37,707 nucleotides of DNA, taken from contig JBQCCP010000009.1 of the NCBI GenBank assembly GCA_051962095.1, positions 1-37,707 of the forward strand, given 5' to 3'. The stretch is from 66-474 sp051962095. Its GTDB lineage: Bacteria; Pseudomonadota; Gammaproteobacteria; Xanthomonadales; Rhodanobacteraceae. The notes beneath the pieces were generated by a model. The model did no database searches. It saw nothing but the letters and a program-made list of their open reading frames with translations, and was not told the DNA's origin. The stretch's first letter is position 1. Each line of letters begins with the position of its first letter. The translations under genes and the position numbers were made by a program. Below are positions 1-5,995 of the stretch, one piece after another.

Positions 1-12
1 GCCTTGGCGCCG

Positions 13-170
13 CGCAAACGGCGCAACAAAAGTATCAAGCGAGCAGCCGTCCATGGTGCGTTGCGCCGGCCCCCGTCCATCCCTGGCCGGGCGTTCGCAG
101 CGGCGCGCGATGCCCCCGGCATCACGCAAACGCCGCAAGCAAAATATCAGGCGGGCAACCGTCCATGGGC
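13..170. repeat. pair of diverged ~46-bp direct repeats
   Basis: Positions 13-59 and 125-170 align over about 46 bp with scattered mismatches. Both start with CGCAAACG, pass through a TATCA block and end with CCGTCCATGG. The same GTCCATGG core (CCATGGAC on the other strand) recurs in the gaps at 1702-1713, 1808-1820, 3494-3503 and 3547-3560, so this is a member of a dispersed intergenic family. No credible gene is seen in 1-231. Confidence 0.6.
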
Positions 171-179
171 GGGTTCACC

Positions 180-234
180 GGCGCGGCATCCATGCCGCGC
201 CTGAAATCCAGTCCGCTGCGCGGACTGGATTTCA
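180..234 (-). terminator. tandem hairpins over the stop codon of the TonB-like gene
   Basis: TGAAATCCAGTCCG (202-215) and its exact complement (221-234) form a perfect 14-bp stem with a 5-nt loop. The gene's TGA stop codon (complement of 232-234) lies inside the stem. Directly beyond it GGCGCGGCAT (180-189) pairs with ATGCCGCGCC (192-201). There is no clear U-run, so this may act as a transcript-end stabiliser or a weak terminator rather than a classical intrinsic terminator. Confidence 0.5.
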
Positions 235-1305
235 CCCACCAAGCTTGAAGTCGATCCGGCGGCGCACGACGCTGGCCACCGGCTGTCCATCCCTCATCGC
301 GGGATCGAACTTCGACTGCTTCACGGCCTGGATGGCCGCGCTGTCGAACACGCGTCGCGGCGATGAATCGACGATGTGCGGATCCTCGATCGAACCGCTC
401 GCGGAGACGGTGAACTCGACCACGGCGTAACCCGAGGTCTGGTTGCGTGCGGCCTGCAACGGATAGCTGGGCGATGCGGCCTGCACGACCTTGGCCGCCC
501 GGGTTTCACCGCTCGGCTTCGGCGCGGGCGCCTGCGCCACCGGCTTCGGCGGCGCCGCGACCTTGGGGGCAGCGGCCTGCTGCGCCGCCAGCTTGGCCGC
601 CGCTTCCCGCTCGGCCGCGGCTTTCGCGGCGGCGGCTTGCTGCGCGGCGACGAGCTCGGCCGCCTTCTGCGCCTTCAACTGCGCTTCCTGTTGCTGGCGC
701 GCCTGCAACTTCTTCTGTGCATCCAGCTTGGACCGCAGCAGCGTCAGCGTGTAATTGGTGGGGTCCGCTTTCGACAATACGTCGATTTCACGGCCGGCCT
801 CGTCGAAGTTGTTTTGCGAAATGGCCTTCTCGACGTCTGGAACGCCGAACGGGAACGTTTCCCGCAAGGCATCCTTGGCCACCTGGTTGTTGGGATCCTT
901 GGCCAGCACCGCTTCGTAGTATTCCATCGCGTTGTCGCCGGCCGGCGCGACCAGGCGATGCTGCGCGTACGCCTCGCGCGCGGCGGTGAGCAGGTCGGAC
1001 ACGCTCATTGTCCCGAGCTTGGCCTGGGCGGCCTCGGCCGCCTGCTGCGCCTGGGCTGCGCTCGTGGCGGCGGCGGGTGACTGCGCCGGCAATTCCGCCG
1101 GCGCGGAGGCGGAGGCCGGTGCCGAGGCGACAGCGGCGGACGCCGCGGGTTTGCTGCTCTTGGGCGGCGCGGACGACGAAGTGTTCTGCCCCTGGCCGCA
1201 ACCCGTCAACAGCAACGCCATGCCGAGGACGACCGTGGCACCGCGCAGGCCGGCCGCCGGTCCGAATGGTTCCCACCGGGAACGGAAAGATGATGCGAGA
1301 GTCAT
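232..1305 (-). CDS. TonB C-terminal domain lipoprotein
   Basis: The product has 357 residues. The start at 1305 is chosen because an AGGTGG ribosome site lies about 7 nt upstream and a lipoprotein signal follows: a hydrophobic stretch and the lipobox LLTGC with Cys36. Residue +2 is Gly, not Asp, which by the enterobacterial Lol rule favours the outer membrane. Residues about 85-185 look like a TPR-type helical region (DPNNQVAKDAL). An Ala/Lys/Gln-rich coiled stretch and a Pro-rich linker follow to about 270. The last 90 residues are a TonB C-terminal fold (YPLQAARNQTSGYAVVEFTV, then FDPAMRDGQPV). Normal TonB has an N-terminal membrane helix driven by ExbB/ExbD; a lipid anchor replaces it here and no exbBD genes are nearby. 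It may be a periplasmic structural protein rather than an energy transducer. Confidence 0.8.
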   Translation of the reverse strand: MTLASSFRSRWEPFGPAAGLRGATVVLGMALLLTGCGQGQNTSSSAPPKSSKPAASAAVASAPASASAPAELPAQSPAAATSAAQAQQAAEAAQAKLGTMSVSDLLTAAREAYAQHRLVAPAGDNAMEYYEAVLAKDPNNQVAKDALRETFPFGVPDVEKAISQNNFDEAGREIDVLSKADPTNYTLTLLRSKLDAQKKLQARQQQEAQLKAQKAAELVAAQQAAAAKAAAEREAAAKLAAQQAAAPKVAAPPKPVAQAPAPKPSGETRAAKVVQAASPSYPLQAARNQTSGYAVVEFTVSASGSIEDPHIVDSSPRRVFDSAAIQAVKQSKFDPAMRDGQPVASVVRRRIDFKLGG

Positions 1306-1514
1306 CGTGCGTCCACCTGTGTACGAGAAAAGGAAATCGCCCCGCGTGGGGCATGCACGAATCATTCCACTTTCCCGGATCAACCGCTCCGCGGCGGCGA
1401 TTGGCGCGGCCGGCGGCGACAATATGTGACGGGCTGCGCAATTCAGATCGCTCCGCAGCGGCAGCGTCGATTACGGCGCCCCGCGTACGCGAAACGCAGC
1501 GACCGCGGACCATG

Positions 1515-1820
1515 GTAGGAAGTCAGGCAAGCCCGATCTGGTGCCGCGGTGCGCGAACCGGCAGCGTGGCGACATCCTTCAACGAAACCCCGATCATCGA
1601 CGATCGCACAGCTTTCGTGAAAAGTCAGGGCAGGAAGCCCGTTCTAGTGCCGGGGCGCGCGAACCGCCAAAACAGCGGCACCATCCAGCGAAGCCGCGAT
1701 GATGGACGATCGCACAGCTTTCGTGAAAAGTCAGGGCAGGAAGCCCGTTCTGGCGGTTGGAGGTACGCGACCGTGAAAGCGGCGCTGCCATTCAACGAAG
1801 CCGCGATCATGGACGATCGC
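1515..1820. repeat. ~106-bp tandem repeat array, about three units
   Basis: The 47-bp stretches at 1599-1645 and 1705-1751 are identical, with a period of 106 bp. Flanking sequence repeats with the same period but less exactly: AAGTCAGG at about 1519, 1623 and 1729, GCGCGAACC at about 1552 and 1657, and CAACGAA followed by CGATCATG-like text at 1579, 1688 and 1795. The third unit ends at 1820. Each unit contains a short GGGC-AGGA-AGCCC hairpin. A relative of the unit lies at 3391-3560. Nothing shows that it is coding. Confidence 0.75.
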
Positions 1821-1830
1821 CCACATATGG

Positions 1831-1852
1831 AAAGCCCCGGCAGAGCCGGGGC
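1831..1852 (-). terminator. terminator-like hairpin downstream of metJ-H1
   Basis: On the minus strand GCCCCGGC, loop TCT and GCCGGGGC form a perfect 8-bp GC stem followed by TTTCC. It lies about 100 nt past the stop codon of the MetJ-H1 gene in its direction of transcription. The U-run is short. Confidence 0.5.
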
Positions 1853-1876
1853 CAACGCTAAAGCTTTTGCCCGCGA

Positions 1877-1904
1877 TCTTCCCGCGCTGGGCATCGCGGG
1901 AAGA
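1877..1904 (-). terminator. second hairpin downstream of metJ-H1
   Basis: TCTTCCCGCG (1877-1886) pairs exactly with CGCGGGAAGA (1895-1904) around an 8-nt loop. There is no U-run on either side. It may protect the 3' end or form a double terminator with the hairpin at 1831-1852. Confidence 0.4.
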
Positions 1905-1955
1905 GCAGGCTTGTGGTTATGAATGACGGTACGACGTTACCGCGTTGCAGCGGAA

Positions 1956-2429
1956 TTACTTCTTCGCACGCTTGGTCTTGCTGGCGCGCGAGGTCTTGGC
2001 CATCACGGCCTTCTTCGCGGTGCGCTTGCGGGCCGTCTTCTTGGTGGCGCGCTTGCGTGCCGGCTTCTTCGCAGCCTTCTTGGCCGTCTTGCGGGTCGTC
2101 TTGCGCGCCGTCTTGCGCGCGGTGGAGGTTTTGGCTTTCGCCGACTTGCGTGCCGCCTTCTTGGCGGGTTTCTTTGCAGCTTTCTTCGTAGCCATGGTTC
2201 GTCTCAGCTCCTCATCAGTTGGCAGTGGTTGCCCAGTGAACGCATGCAGAAACGCCTCGCACAAAAGATCACTGTTCGTGGCGTGCCGCAGGTTGGACAC
2301 TTGACGACGTGTGCGCTCGTCGGAAAGCAGCCGGAGTACGTGGGTCGGAATCGAGACGGTGATTTTCCGAACCTTCTCGGATTTGTGGCCGTGCTCGATA
2401 TACGGCTTGATGTACTTGGCAGTCGGCAT
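1956..2429 (-). CDS. metJ: MetJ repressor domain fused to histone H1-like tail
   Basis: The product has 157 residues. Residues 1-77 match the methionine repressor MetJ closely, including the EHG..SE.V.KITVSIP beta-ribbon, the DERTRRQV helix A and the NLRHATNS helix B running into LCEAFLHAFTGQPLP. By E. coli numbering the base-contacting Lys23 and Thr25 are present as K22 and T24. Residues around the S-adenosylmethionine pocket, including Arg42, Glu59, His63 and Phe65, are present as R41, E58, H62 and F64. At the point where E. coli MetJ (about 104 residues) continues into its C-terminal helix, this protein changes into about 79 residues of Lys/Arg/Ala/Thr repeats (KKAAKKPAKKA type), as in bacterial H1-like proteins. 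The expected role is SAM-dependent repression of methionine genes with extra non-specific DNA binding by the tail. The upstream site at 2580-2603 suggests self-control. An internal ATG at 2195 could give the tail alone. The MetJ assignment is near certain; the role of the tail is inference. Confidence 0.92.
   Translation of the reverse strand: MPTAKYIKPYIEHGHKSEKVRKITVSIPTHVLRLLSDERTRRQVSNLRHATNSDLLCEAFLHAFTGQPLPTDEELRRTMATKKAAKKPAKKAARKSAKAKTSTARKTARKTTRKTAKKAAKKPARKRATKKTARKRTAKKAVMAKTSRASKTKRAKK
2193..2213 (-). promoter_or_regulatory. possible internal start for the H1-like tail
   Basis: On the minus strand GAGGAG (complement of 2208-2213) stands 12 nt before an in-frame ATG at 2195, which is Met79 of the fusion. 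The sequence GAGACGAACCATG is shared with the true start of gcvH at 3330. Translation from here would give a free H1-like protein of 79 residues starting MATKKAAKK. The spacing is longer than ideal. Confidence 0.4.
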
Positions 2430-2934
2430 GTTTCCGTCGTGCTACATGTCGTCGGGCGAGAAGCTAGCCCCATGCAATCGTGGTGTCAATCAATTTTTTG
2501 CGTCGAATGAAGCTCTTGCGGACGCCCTGCGCGTGGCCTCAATGGCGCCTTCCGCGCCGGCGCCCATCTTTGCACTGCAGTACGTCCGGACGTATGGACG
2601 TCCAATTCGAATTTGTCGGCGCGCCACGCGCACGCGCTGGAACCCGCATACCGCCTTGATTTCACGCACTCCGCGCCGTCGTCGCGCCATCACCGCATGG
2701 CATGTGATGCTCGTTCGATGCAACGCCGCCGTGCGCACGCGCGGCGCGCGAAAAGCGGCTGAATGCCCCACAACCTGGCGCGCGGTTTTTTTGCGCGCAT
2801 CATCCGGTCGGGCGCGCAACCGGGTGCTTCACCCGTTCCGTCGCGAGCAGTCGGATCGGGAAAGATCGTCCCGTTCAAGGTCGGGCGAGTCCTGACAGAT
2901 GCAGCGGAACGCAGCGATCAAGACGGTCGCAACA
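2430..2934. other. 505-bp gene-free region upstream of metJ-H1
   Basis: No supported gene is seen. The region holds the MetJ-type operator at 2580-2603, a CATCAC/GTGATG inverted pair at 2688-2709, and a CGGGTG-CTT-CACCCG hairpin at 2821-2835 that could end the gcvH transcript. A T-run flanked by GCGCGC lies near 2781-2798. The rest shows nothing I recognise. Confidence 0.5.
2580..2603. promoter_or_regulatory. three tandem Met boxes (MetJ operator)
   Basis: ACGT cores start at 2582, 2590 and 2598, exactly 8 bp apart. The boxes read GTACGTCC, GGACGTAT and GGACGTCC; the E. coli Met box consensus is AGACGTCT, repeated in tandem every 8 bp. The site lies 151 bp before the start of the MetJ-H1 gene and no other gene starts nearby, so autoregulation is the simplest reading. 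On the minus strand a weak promoter, TTGGAC, 17 nt, TACTGC, overlaps the boxes. Confidence 0.8.
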
Positions 2935-3330
2935 TCAACCTTCGTCGCTCTCGATCAGTTCGGCGTAATCGTCTGGACCGAGCAGCGCATCCAGTTCTTC
3001 CGGATTGGCGGCTTTCACCACGAACAACCAACCATCGCCGTAGGCATCTTCGTTGATGGTTTCCGGCTTGTCGGCGAGTGCTTCGTTGACCGCCACCACT
3101 TCGCCGCTGACCGGCGCGTACACATCCGACGCGGCCTTCACCGATTCCACTACCGCGCAGCCATTTCCGGCCTCGACGTGGTCGCCGACCTTGGGCAGTT
3201 CGACGTACACGAGGTCGCCCAGCAAACCTTGGGCGTGATCGGAAATGCCGACGCGCACCTGGCCGGCGTCCTCGACGCGCGCCCATTCGTGCGATTTCTG
3301 GAATTTGAGATCACCTGGAATCTCGCTCAT
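2935..3330 (-). CDS. gcvH: glycine cleavage system H protein
   Basis: The product has 131 residues, the normal size for GcvH. It carries the lipoyl arm that shuttles the aminomethyl group between the P, T and L proteins of glycine cleavage. The lipoylation motif ESVKAASD places the lipoyl lysine at K65; KSHEW near the N-terminus and YGDGWLFVV near the C-terminus are typical. GAGGAGACGAACC precedes the ATG. It lies downstream of gcvT on the same strand, but a 230-bp gap of repeat sequence and its own -10 box suggest partly separate transcription. gcvP is not in the window. Confidence 0.97.
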   Translation of the reverse strand: MSEIPGDLKFQKSHEWARVEDAGQVRVGISDHAQGLLGDLVYVELPKVGDHVEAGNGCAVVESVKAASDVYAPVSGEVVAVNEALADKPETINEDAYGDGWLFVVKAANPEELDALLGPDDYAELIESDEG

Positions 3331-3363
3331 GGTTCGTCTCCTCGGGTGGTCGTAAAGCCGGTG

Positions 3364-3369
3364 ATTTTA
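3364..3369 (-). promoter_or_regulatory. -10 box of gcvH
   Basis: On the minus strand the sequence is TAAAAT, about 34 nt before the gcvH start, giving a 5' leader of roughly 26 nt. A -35 box is not clear; the nearest candidate, ACGACA, is 19 nt upstream. Confidence 0.45.
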
Positions 3370-3390
3370 GCGCCGCCTTCGAAGCGGCTG

Positions 3391-3560
3391 TCGTGGAAAG
3401 TCAGGGCGAGGACGGGCGCTTACGCGATGCCGGTGGCATCGCGTGCCGGACCAAGCGTCCGGCCAAGGATGGTCGGGCCGGCGCCCGGCGCCATGGACGG
3501 CTGTTTGCGAAAGCATTTGTGATCGGTGCAGCTGCCGAAACAGCGACCATGGACGATCGC
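3391..3560. repeat. diverged intergenic repeats between gcvT and gcvH
   Basis: TCGTGGAAAGTCAGGGC at 3391-3407 matches the TCGTGAAAAGTCAGGGC of the tandem array at 1615-1631 and 1721-1737, except at one base. CCATGGACGATCGC at 3547-3560 matches the array's unit end at 1807-1820. An inverted CCATGGACGGC copy lies at about 3494-3504. The gap looks like an expanded, degenerated unit of the same family. Confidence 0.6.
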
Positions 3561-4781
3561 TCAGACACAGGCCTTGCCATCCCGCACGAACGGGTACTTC
3601 ACGACCCGCAACGGCAGTTCCCGCCCGCGGATGTCAACCTTCAGGTTTTCGCGCACGCCCGCCGGTACCCGCGCGAACGCGATCGCCTTGCCGAGCGTCG
3701 GAGAAAAAATACCAGAGAGGATTTCGCCGTCGCCCCGGCCGGTGATCACGCGCTGGCCGTGGCGCAGAACGCCCTTGTCGTCCAGCACCACGCCGACCAG
3801 TTCGCGCGGCGCGCCGTCTGCCTTCTGCTTTTCCAGCGCGGCGCGGCCGATGAAATCGCGACCTTCGTCCAGCGACACCGTCCAGCCCAACCCCGCTTCC
3901 CATGGCGTGATGCCGTCGTCCATGTCCTGGCCGTAAAGATTCATCCCGGCTTCGAGCCGCAAGGTATCGCGCGCGCCCAGCCCCGCCGGATGCACGCCCG
4001 CCGCAGCCAGCGCGTTCCACAACGCTGCCGCGTTGGCCTCGGGCACGATGATTTCGAAACCGTCTTCGCCGGTATAACCCGTGCGCGCGACGAACAGCGG
4101 CATGCCGTCCGGACCGCGCGCTTCGGCGGCGGCGAATCGGCCCAGCTTTTCCACGCGCTCGCGATCACCCGCGTCGAGCAGCGCCAGCACCTTGGCGCGC
4201 GCACTCGGGCCCTGCACCGCGATCATCGCGAGCTCGGGGCGTTCGGTGACCTTCACGTCGAATGGCGCGGCTTGCTTCTCGATCCACGCGAGATCCTTGT
4301 CGCGGGTCGCGGCGTTGACCACCATCCGGAACCATTCCTTCGCGGAATCCGCGCTTTCCTGCGCGGATTCCGCACGGCGAGTCCGGCGCATGTCCGGACT
4401 CGCCTTCGCCTCCGCCGTCGCTGACGCTCCGGCTTCGCGTGCGGGCCATCCCTGGCCCACGTCTTCCGCCAGGAAATAGGTGATCAGGTCGTCGATCACG
4501 CCGCCGCGCTCGTTGAGCATGCACGAATAAAGCGCCTTGCCGGATTTCTTGAGCTTGCCGATGTCGTTGGCCAGGAGGTGCCGAAGGAACTCGCGGCAAC
4601 GCGCGCCGTGCAAATCCACCACGGTCATGTGCGAGACATCGAACATCCCGGCATCGCGGCGCACCGCGTGGTGTTCCTCGATCTGCGAACCGTAATTGAG
4701 CGGCATGTCCCAGCCGCCGAAGTCCACCATCTTCGCGCCCGCGGCGCGATGGGTGGCGTTGAGGATGGTCTTTCTGGTCAT
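3561..4781 (-). CDS. gcvT: glycine cleavage system T protein with in-frame insert
   Basis: The product has 406 residues; E. coli GcvT has 364. It is the tetrahydrofolate-dependent aminomethyltransferase that releases ammonia from the H-protein arm and forms 5,10-methylene-THF. Typical blocks are FGGWDMPLNY, FDVSHM, NERGGVIDDL (catalytic Asp, D98), ARTGYTGEDGFEI, LRLEAGMNLYGQD and EILSG. The extra length is residues about 108-149, between FLAED and WFRMVVNA, where the normal protein runs straight on. The insert is low-complexity (Ala, Arg, Ser, Glu) and is encoded by palindromic repeat DNA. The frame stays open, so the enzyme may still work if the insert forms a surface loop. The start is at ATG 4781; the mlaE-type gene starts divergently 57 bp away. 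Confidence 0.95.
   Translation of the reverse strand: MTRKTILNATHRAAGAKMVDFGGWDMPLNYGSQIEEHHAVRRDAGMFDVSHMTVVDLHGARCREFLRHLLANDIGKLKKSGKALYSCMLNERGGVIDDLITYFLAEDVGQGWPAREAGASATAEAKASPDMRRTRRAESAQESADSAKEWFRMVVNAATRDKDLAWIEKQAAPFDVKVTERPELAMIAVQGPSARAKVLALLDAGDRERVEKLGRFAAAEARGPDGMPLFVARTGYTGEDGFEIIVPEANAAALWNALAAAGVHPAGLGARDTLRLEAGMNLYGQDMDDGITPWEAGLGWTVSLDEGRDFIGRAALEKQKADGAPRELVGVVLDDKGVLRHGQRVITGRGDGEILSGIFSPTLGKAIAFARVPAGVRENLKVDIRGRELPLRVVKYPFVRDGKACV
4335..4460. repeat. palindromic element inserted in gcvT
   Basis: The stretch is 126 bp, exactly 42 codons. GCGGAATCCGCGC (4342-4354) pairs perfectly with 4361-4373 around a 6-nt loop. GGCGAGTCCGG (4376-4386) pairs perfectly with 4394-4404 around a 7-nt loop. 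GGGCCA (4443-4448) pairs with TGGCCC (4453-4458). CCATCCCTGGCC also occurs in the intergenic repeat at 77-88. The boundaries are set by where the protein stops matching GcvT. Confidence 0.7.
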
Positions 4782-4807
4782 GGCGCCGCCTTGCTGTGGA
4801 ACGGCAC

Positions 4808-4831
4808 ATTATGGCCGGTGAACGCTACACT
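4808..4831. promoter_or_regulatory. overlapping divergent promoters for gcvT and the mlaE-type gene
   Basis: On the plus strand TACACT (4826-4831) ends 6 nt before the ATG at 4838, so transcription would begin at or next to the start codon: a leaderless mRNA. On the minus strand CATAAT (complement of 4808-4813) is a -10 box for gcvT, giving a leader of about 20 nt. The -35 boxes are weak (GGCACA, 17 nt before TACACT). Confidence 0.5.
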
Positions 4832-4837
4832 TGCGCC

Positions 4838-5995
4838 ATGCATCGGTCCGCGACCACGCCCGGCTTGGTGGAATGGCTGCCGCTGGCGGAAACCGGCGAG
4901 AATGTGCTGCGCTTCACCGGCGACTGGACGCTGCCGCATTTTTCCGCGCTGGAGGCGCAGCTCGACGCGCTGAAGCCGCGCCTGCCGGAAACGCCGGACG
5001 TCGATTTCAACGACATCGGCCGCATCGACACCGCGGGCGCGGGGTTGATCGCTGTGGCGCTCGGCCCCAAGTGCCTGCAATGGCTGGCCGAACACGACCG
5101 GGACGTACCGCACCAACTGCGCGGACTGCTCGACACCGTCAGCGAAGCGGTCGCGGAAATCTACGCGCACCGGCCGCCGCCACCGCGCAACTTCGGTTTC
5201 ATCGACATGCTGGCCGACGTCGGCGGCAACGTTATCCATGTCGGCAACCTCGGCGCCAAGCTGCTCGCGTTCGTGGGCATGACGCTGGAAACCTTCGCGC
5301 GCACGTTCTGGCGGCCGAAACGTTGGCGTGTCACCTCGCTCGTCGCGCACATGGAACAGACCGGCTTCCACGCGGTGCCGATCGTGGTCCTGCTTTCCTT
5401 CCTGATCGGGGCGGTGATTGCGTTCCTGGGCGCCACCGCGCTGCAGCGCTACGGCGCGACCGTATTCACGGTGGACCTGGTGAGTTATGCGTTCCTGCGC
5501 GAACTCGGCGTGCTGCTGACCGCGATCATCCTGGCCGGACGCACCGCCAGCGCGTTCACCGCGCAGATCGGCTCGATGAAGGTCGGCGAGGAAGTCGACG
5601 CGATGCGCACCATGGGTCTCGACCCTGTGGAGCTGCTGGTGCTGCCGCGGGTGCTGGCGCTCATGATCGTGACGCCGATGCTGACGTTCCTCGCGATCAT
5701 CGCCGGCGTCGTCGGCGGGGCGCTGGTGTGCTGGTTCGCGCTGAACATCACGCCGTCGATGTTCATTTCGGTGTTCCAGACCGACACCCCGCTTCGTTAC
5801 CTGTGGCTGGGCCTGTCCAAGGCGCCGATCTTCGCGTTCCTGATCGCCGTGGTCGGCTGCCTGGAAGGCTTCAAGGTGCAAGGCAGCGCGCAATCGGTGG
5901 GTGAACGCACCACCTCGAGCGTGGTGCAGTCGATTTTCCTGGTGATCGCGGTGGATGCGATCGCCGCGCTGTTTTTCATGGAGATGGGCTGGTGA
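4838..5995 (+). CDS. MlaE-type ABC permease with N-terminal STAS domain
   Basis: The product has 385 residues with this start. It is the inner-membrane permease of an MCE-type lipid transporter. Residues about 5-110 form a STAS-like domain (LRFTGDWTLPHFSALEAQLD, then DFNDIGRIDTAGAGLI), equivalent to separate MlaB in E. coli but fused here. The rest is the MlaE fold with about five membrane helices: VPIVVLLSFLIGAVIAF, TAIILAGRTASAF, QIGSMKVGEEVDAMRTMGLDP and a C-terminal helix ending FFMEMGW. The QIGSMKV.EE.DA.. block is the family signature. ATG 4838 is preferred to 4796 because the TACACT -10 box ends 6 nt before it and the region upstream would lie in the promoter. Its stop overlaps the next gene by GTGA. 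Confidence 0.9.
   Translation: MHRSATTPGLVEWLPLAETGENVLRFTGDWTLPHFSALEAQLDALKPRLPETPDVDFNDIGRIDTAGAGLIAVALGPKCLQWLAEHDRDVPHQLRGLLDTVSEAVAEIYAHRPPPPRNFGFIDMLADVGGNVIHVGNLGAKLLAFVGMTLETFARTFWRPKRWRVTSLVAHMEQTGFHAVPIVVLLSFLIGAVIAFLGATALQRYGATVFTVDLVSYAFLRELGVLLTAIILAGRTASAFTAQIGSMKVGEEVDAMRTMGLDPVELLVLPRVLALMIVTPMLTFLAIIAGVVGGALVCWFALNITPSMFISVFQTDTPLRYLWLGLSKAPIFAFLIAVVGCLEGFKVQGSAQSVGERTTSSVVQSIFLVIAVDAIAALFFMEMGW

Larger units (their letters stand above)
1306..1955. other. 650-bp gene-free region
   Basis: No ORF here has a family signature or a good ribosome site. The part 1306-1514 holds the promoter side of the TonB-like gene. The part 1515-1820 is a tandem repeat array and 1831-1904 holds two hairpins, both listed separately. 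Confidence 0.6.

Noticed and set aside
1515..1820. CRISPR array
   Set aside because: There are only about three units of 106 bp with related flanks rather than short repeats with unique spacers, and no cas genes are present.
3331..3560. Glycine riboswitch before gcvH
   Set aside because: I see no paired glycine aptamer cores; the gap is made of members of the local repeat family and a plain -10 box.
4335..4460. Frameshift or pseudogene in gcvT
   Set aside because: The insert is exactly 42 codons and both flanks continue in the same frame with all GcvT blocks intact.
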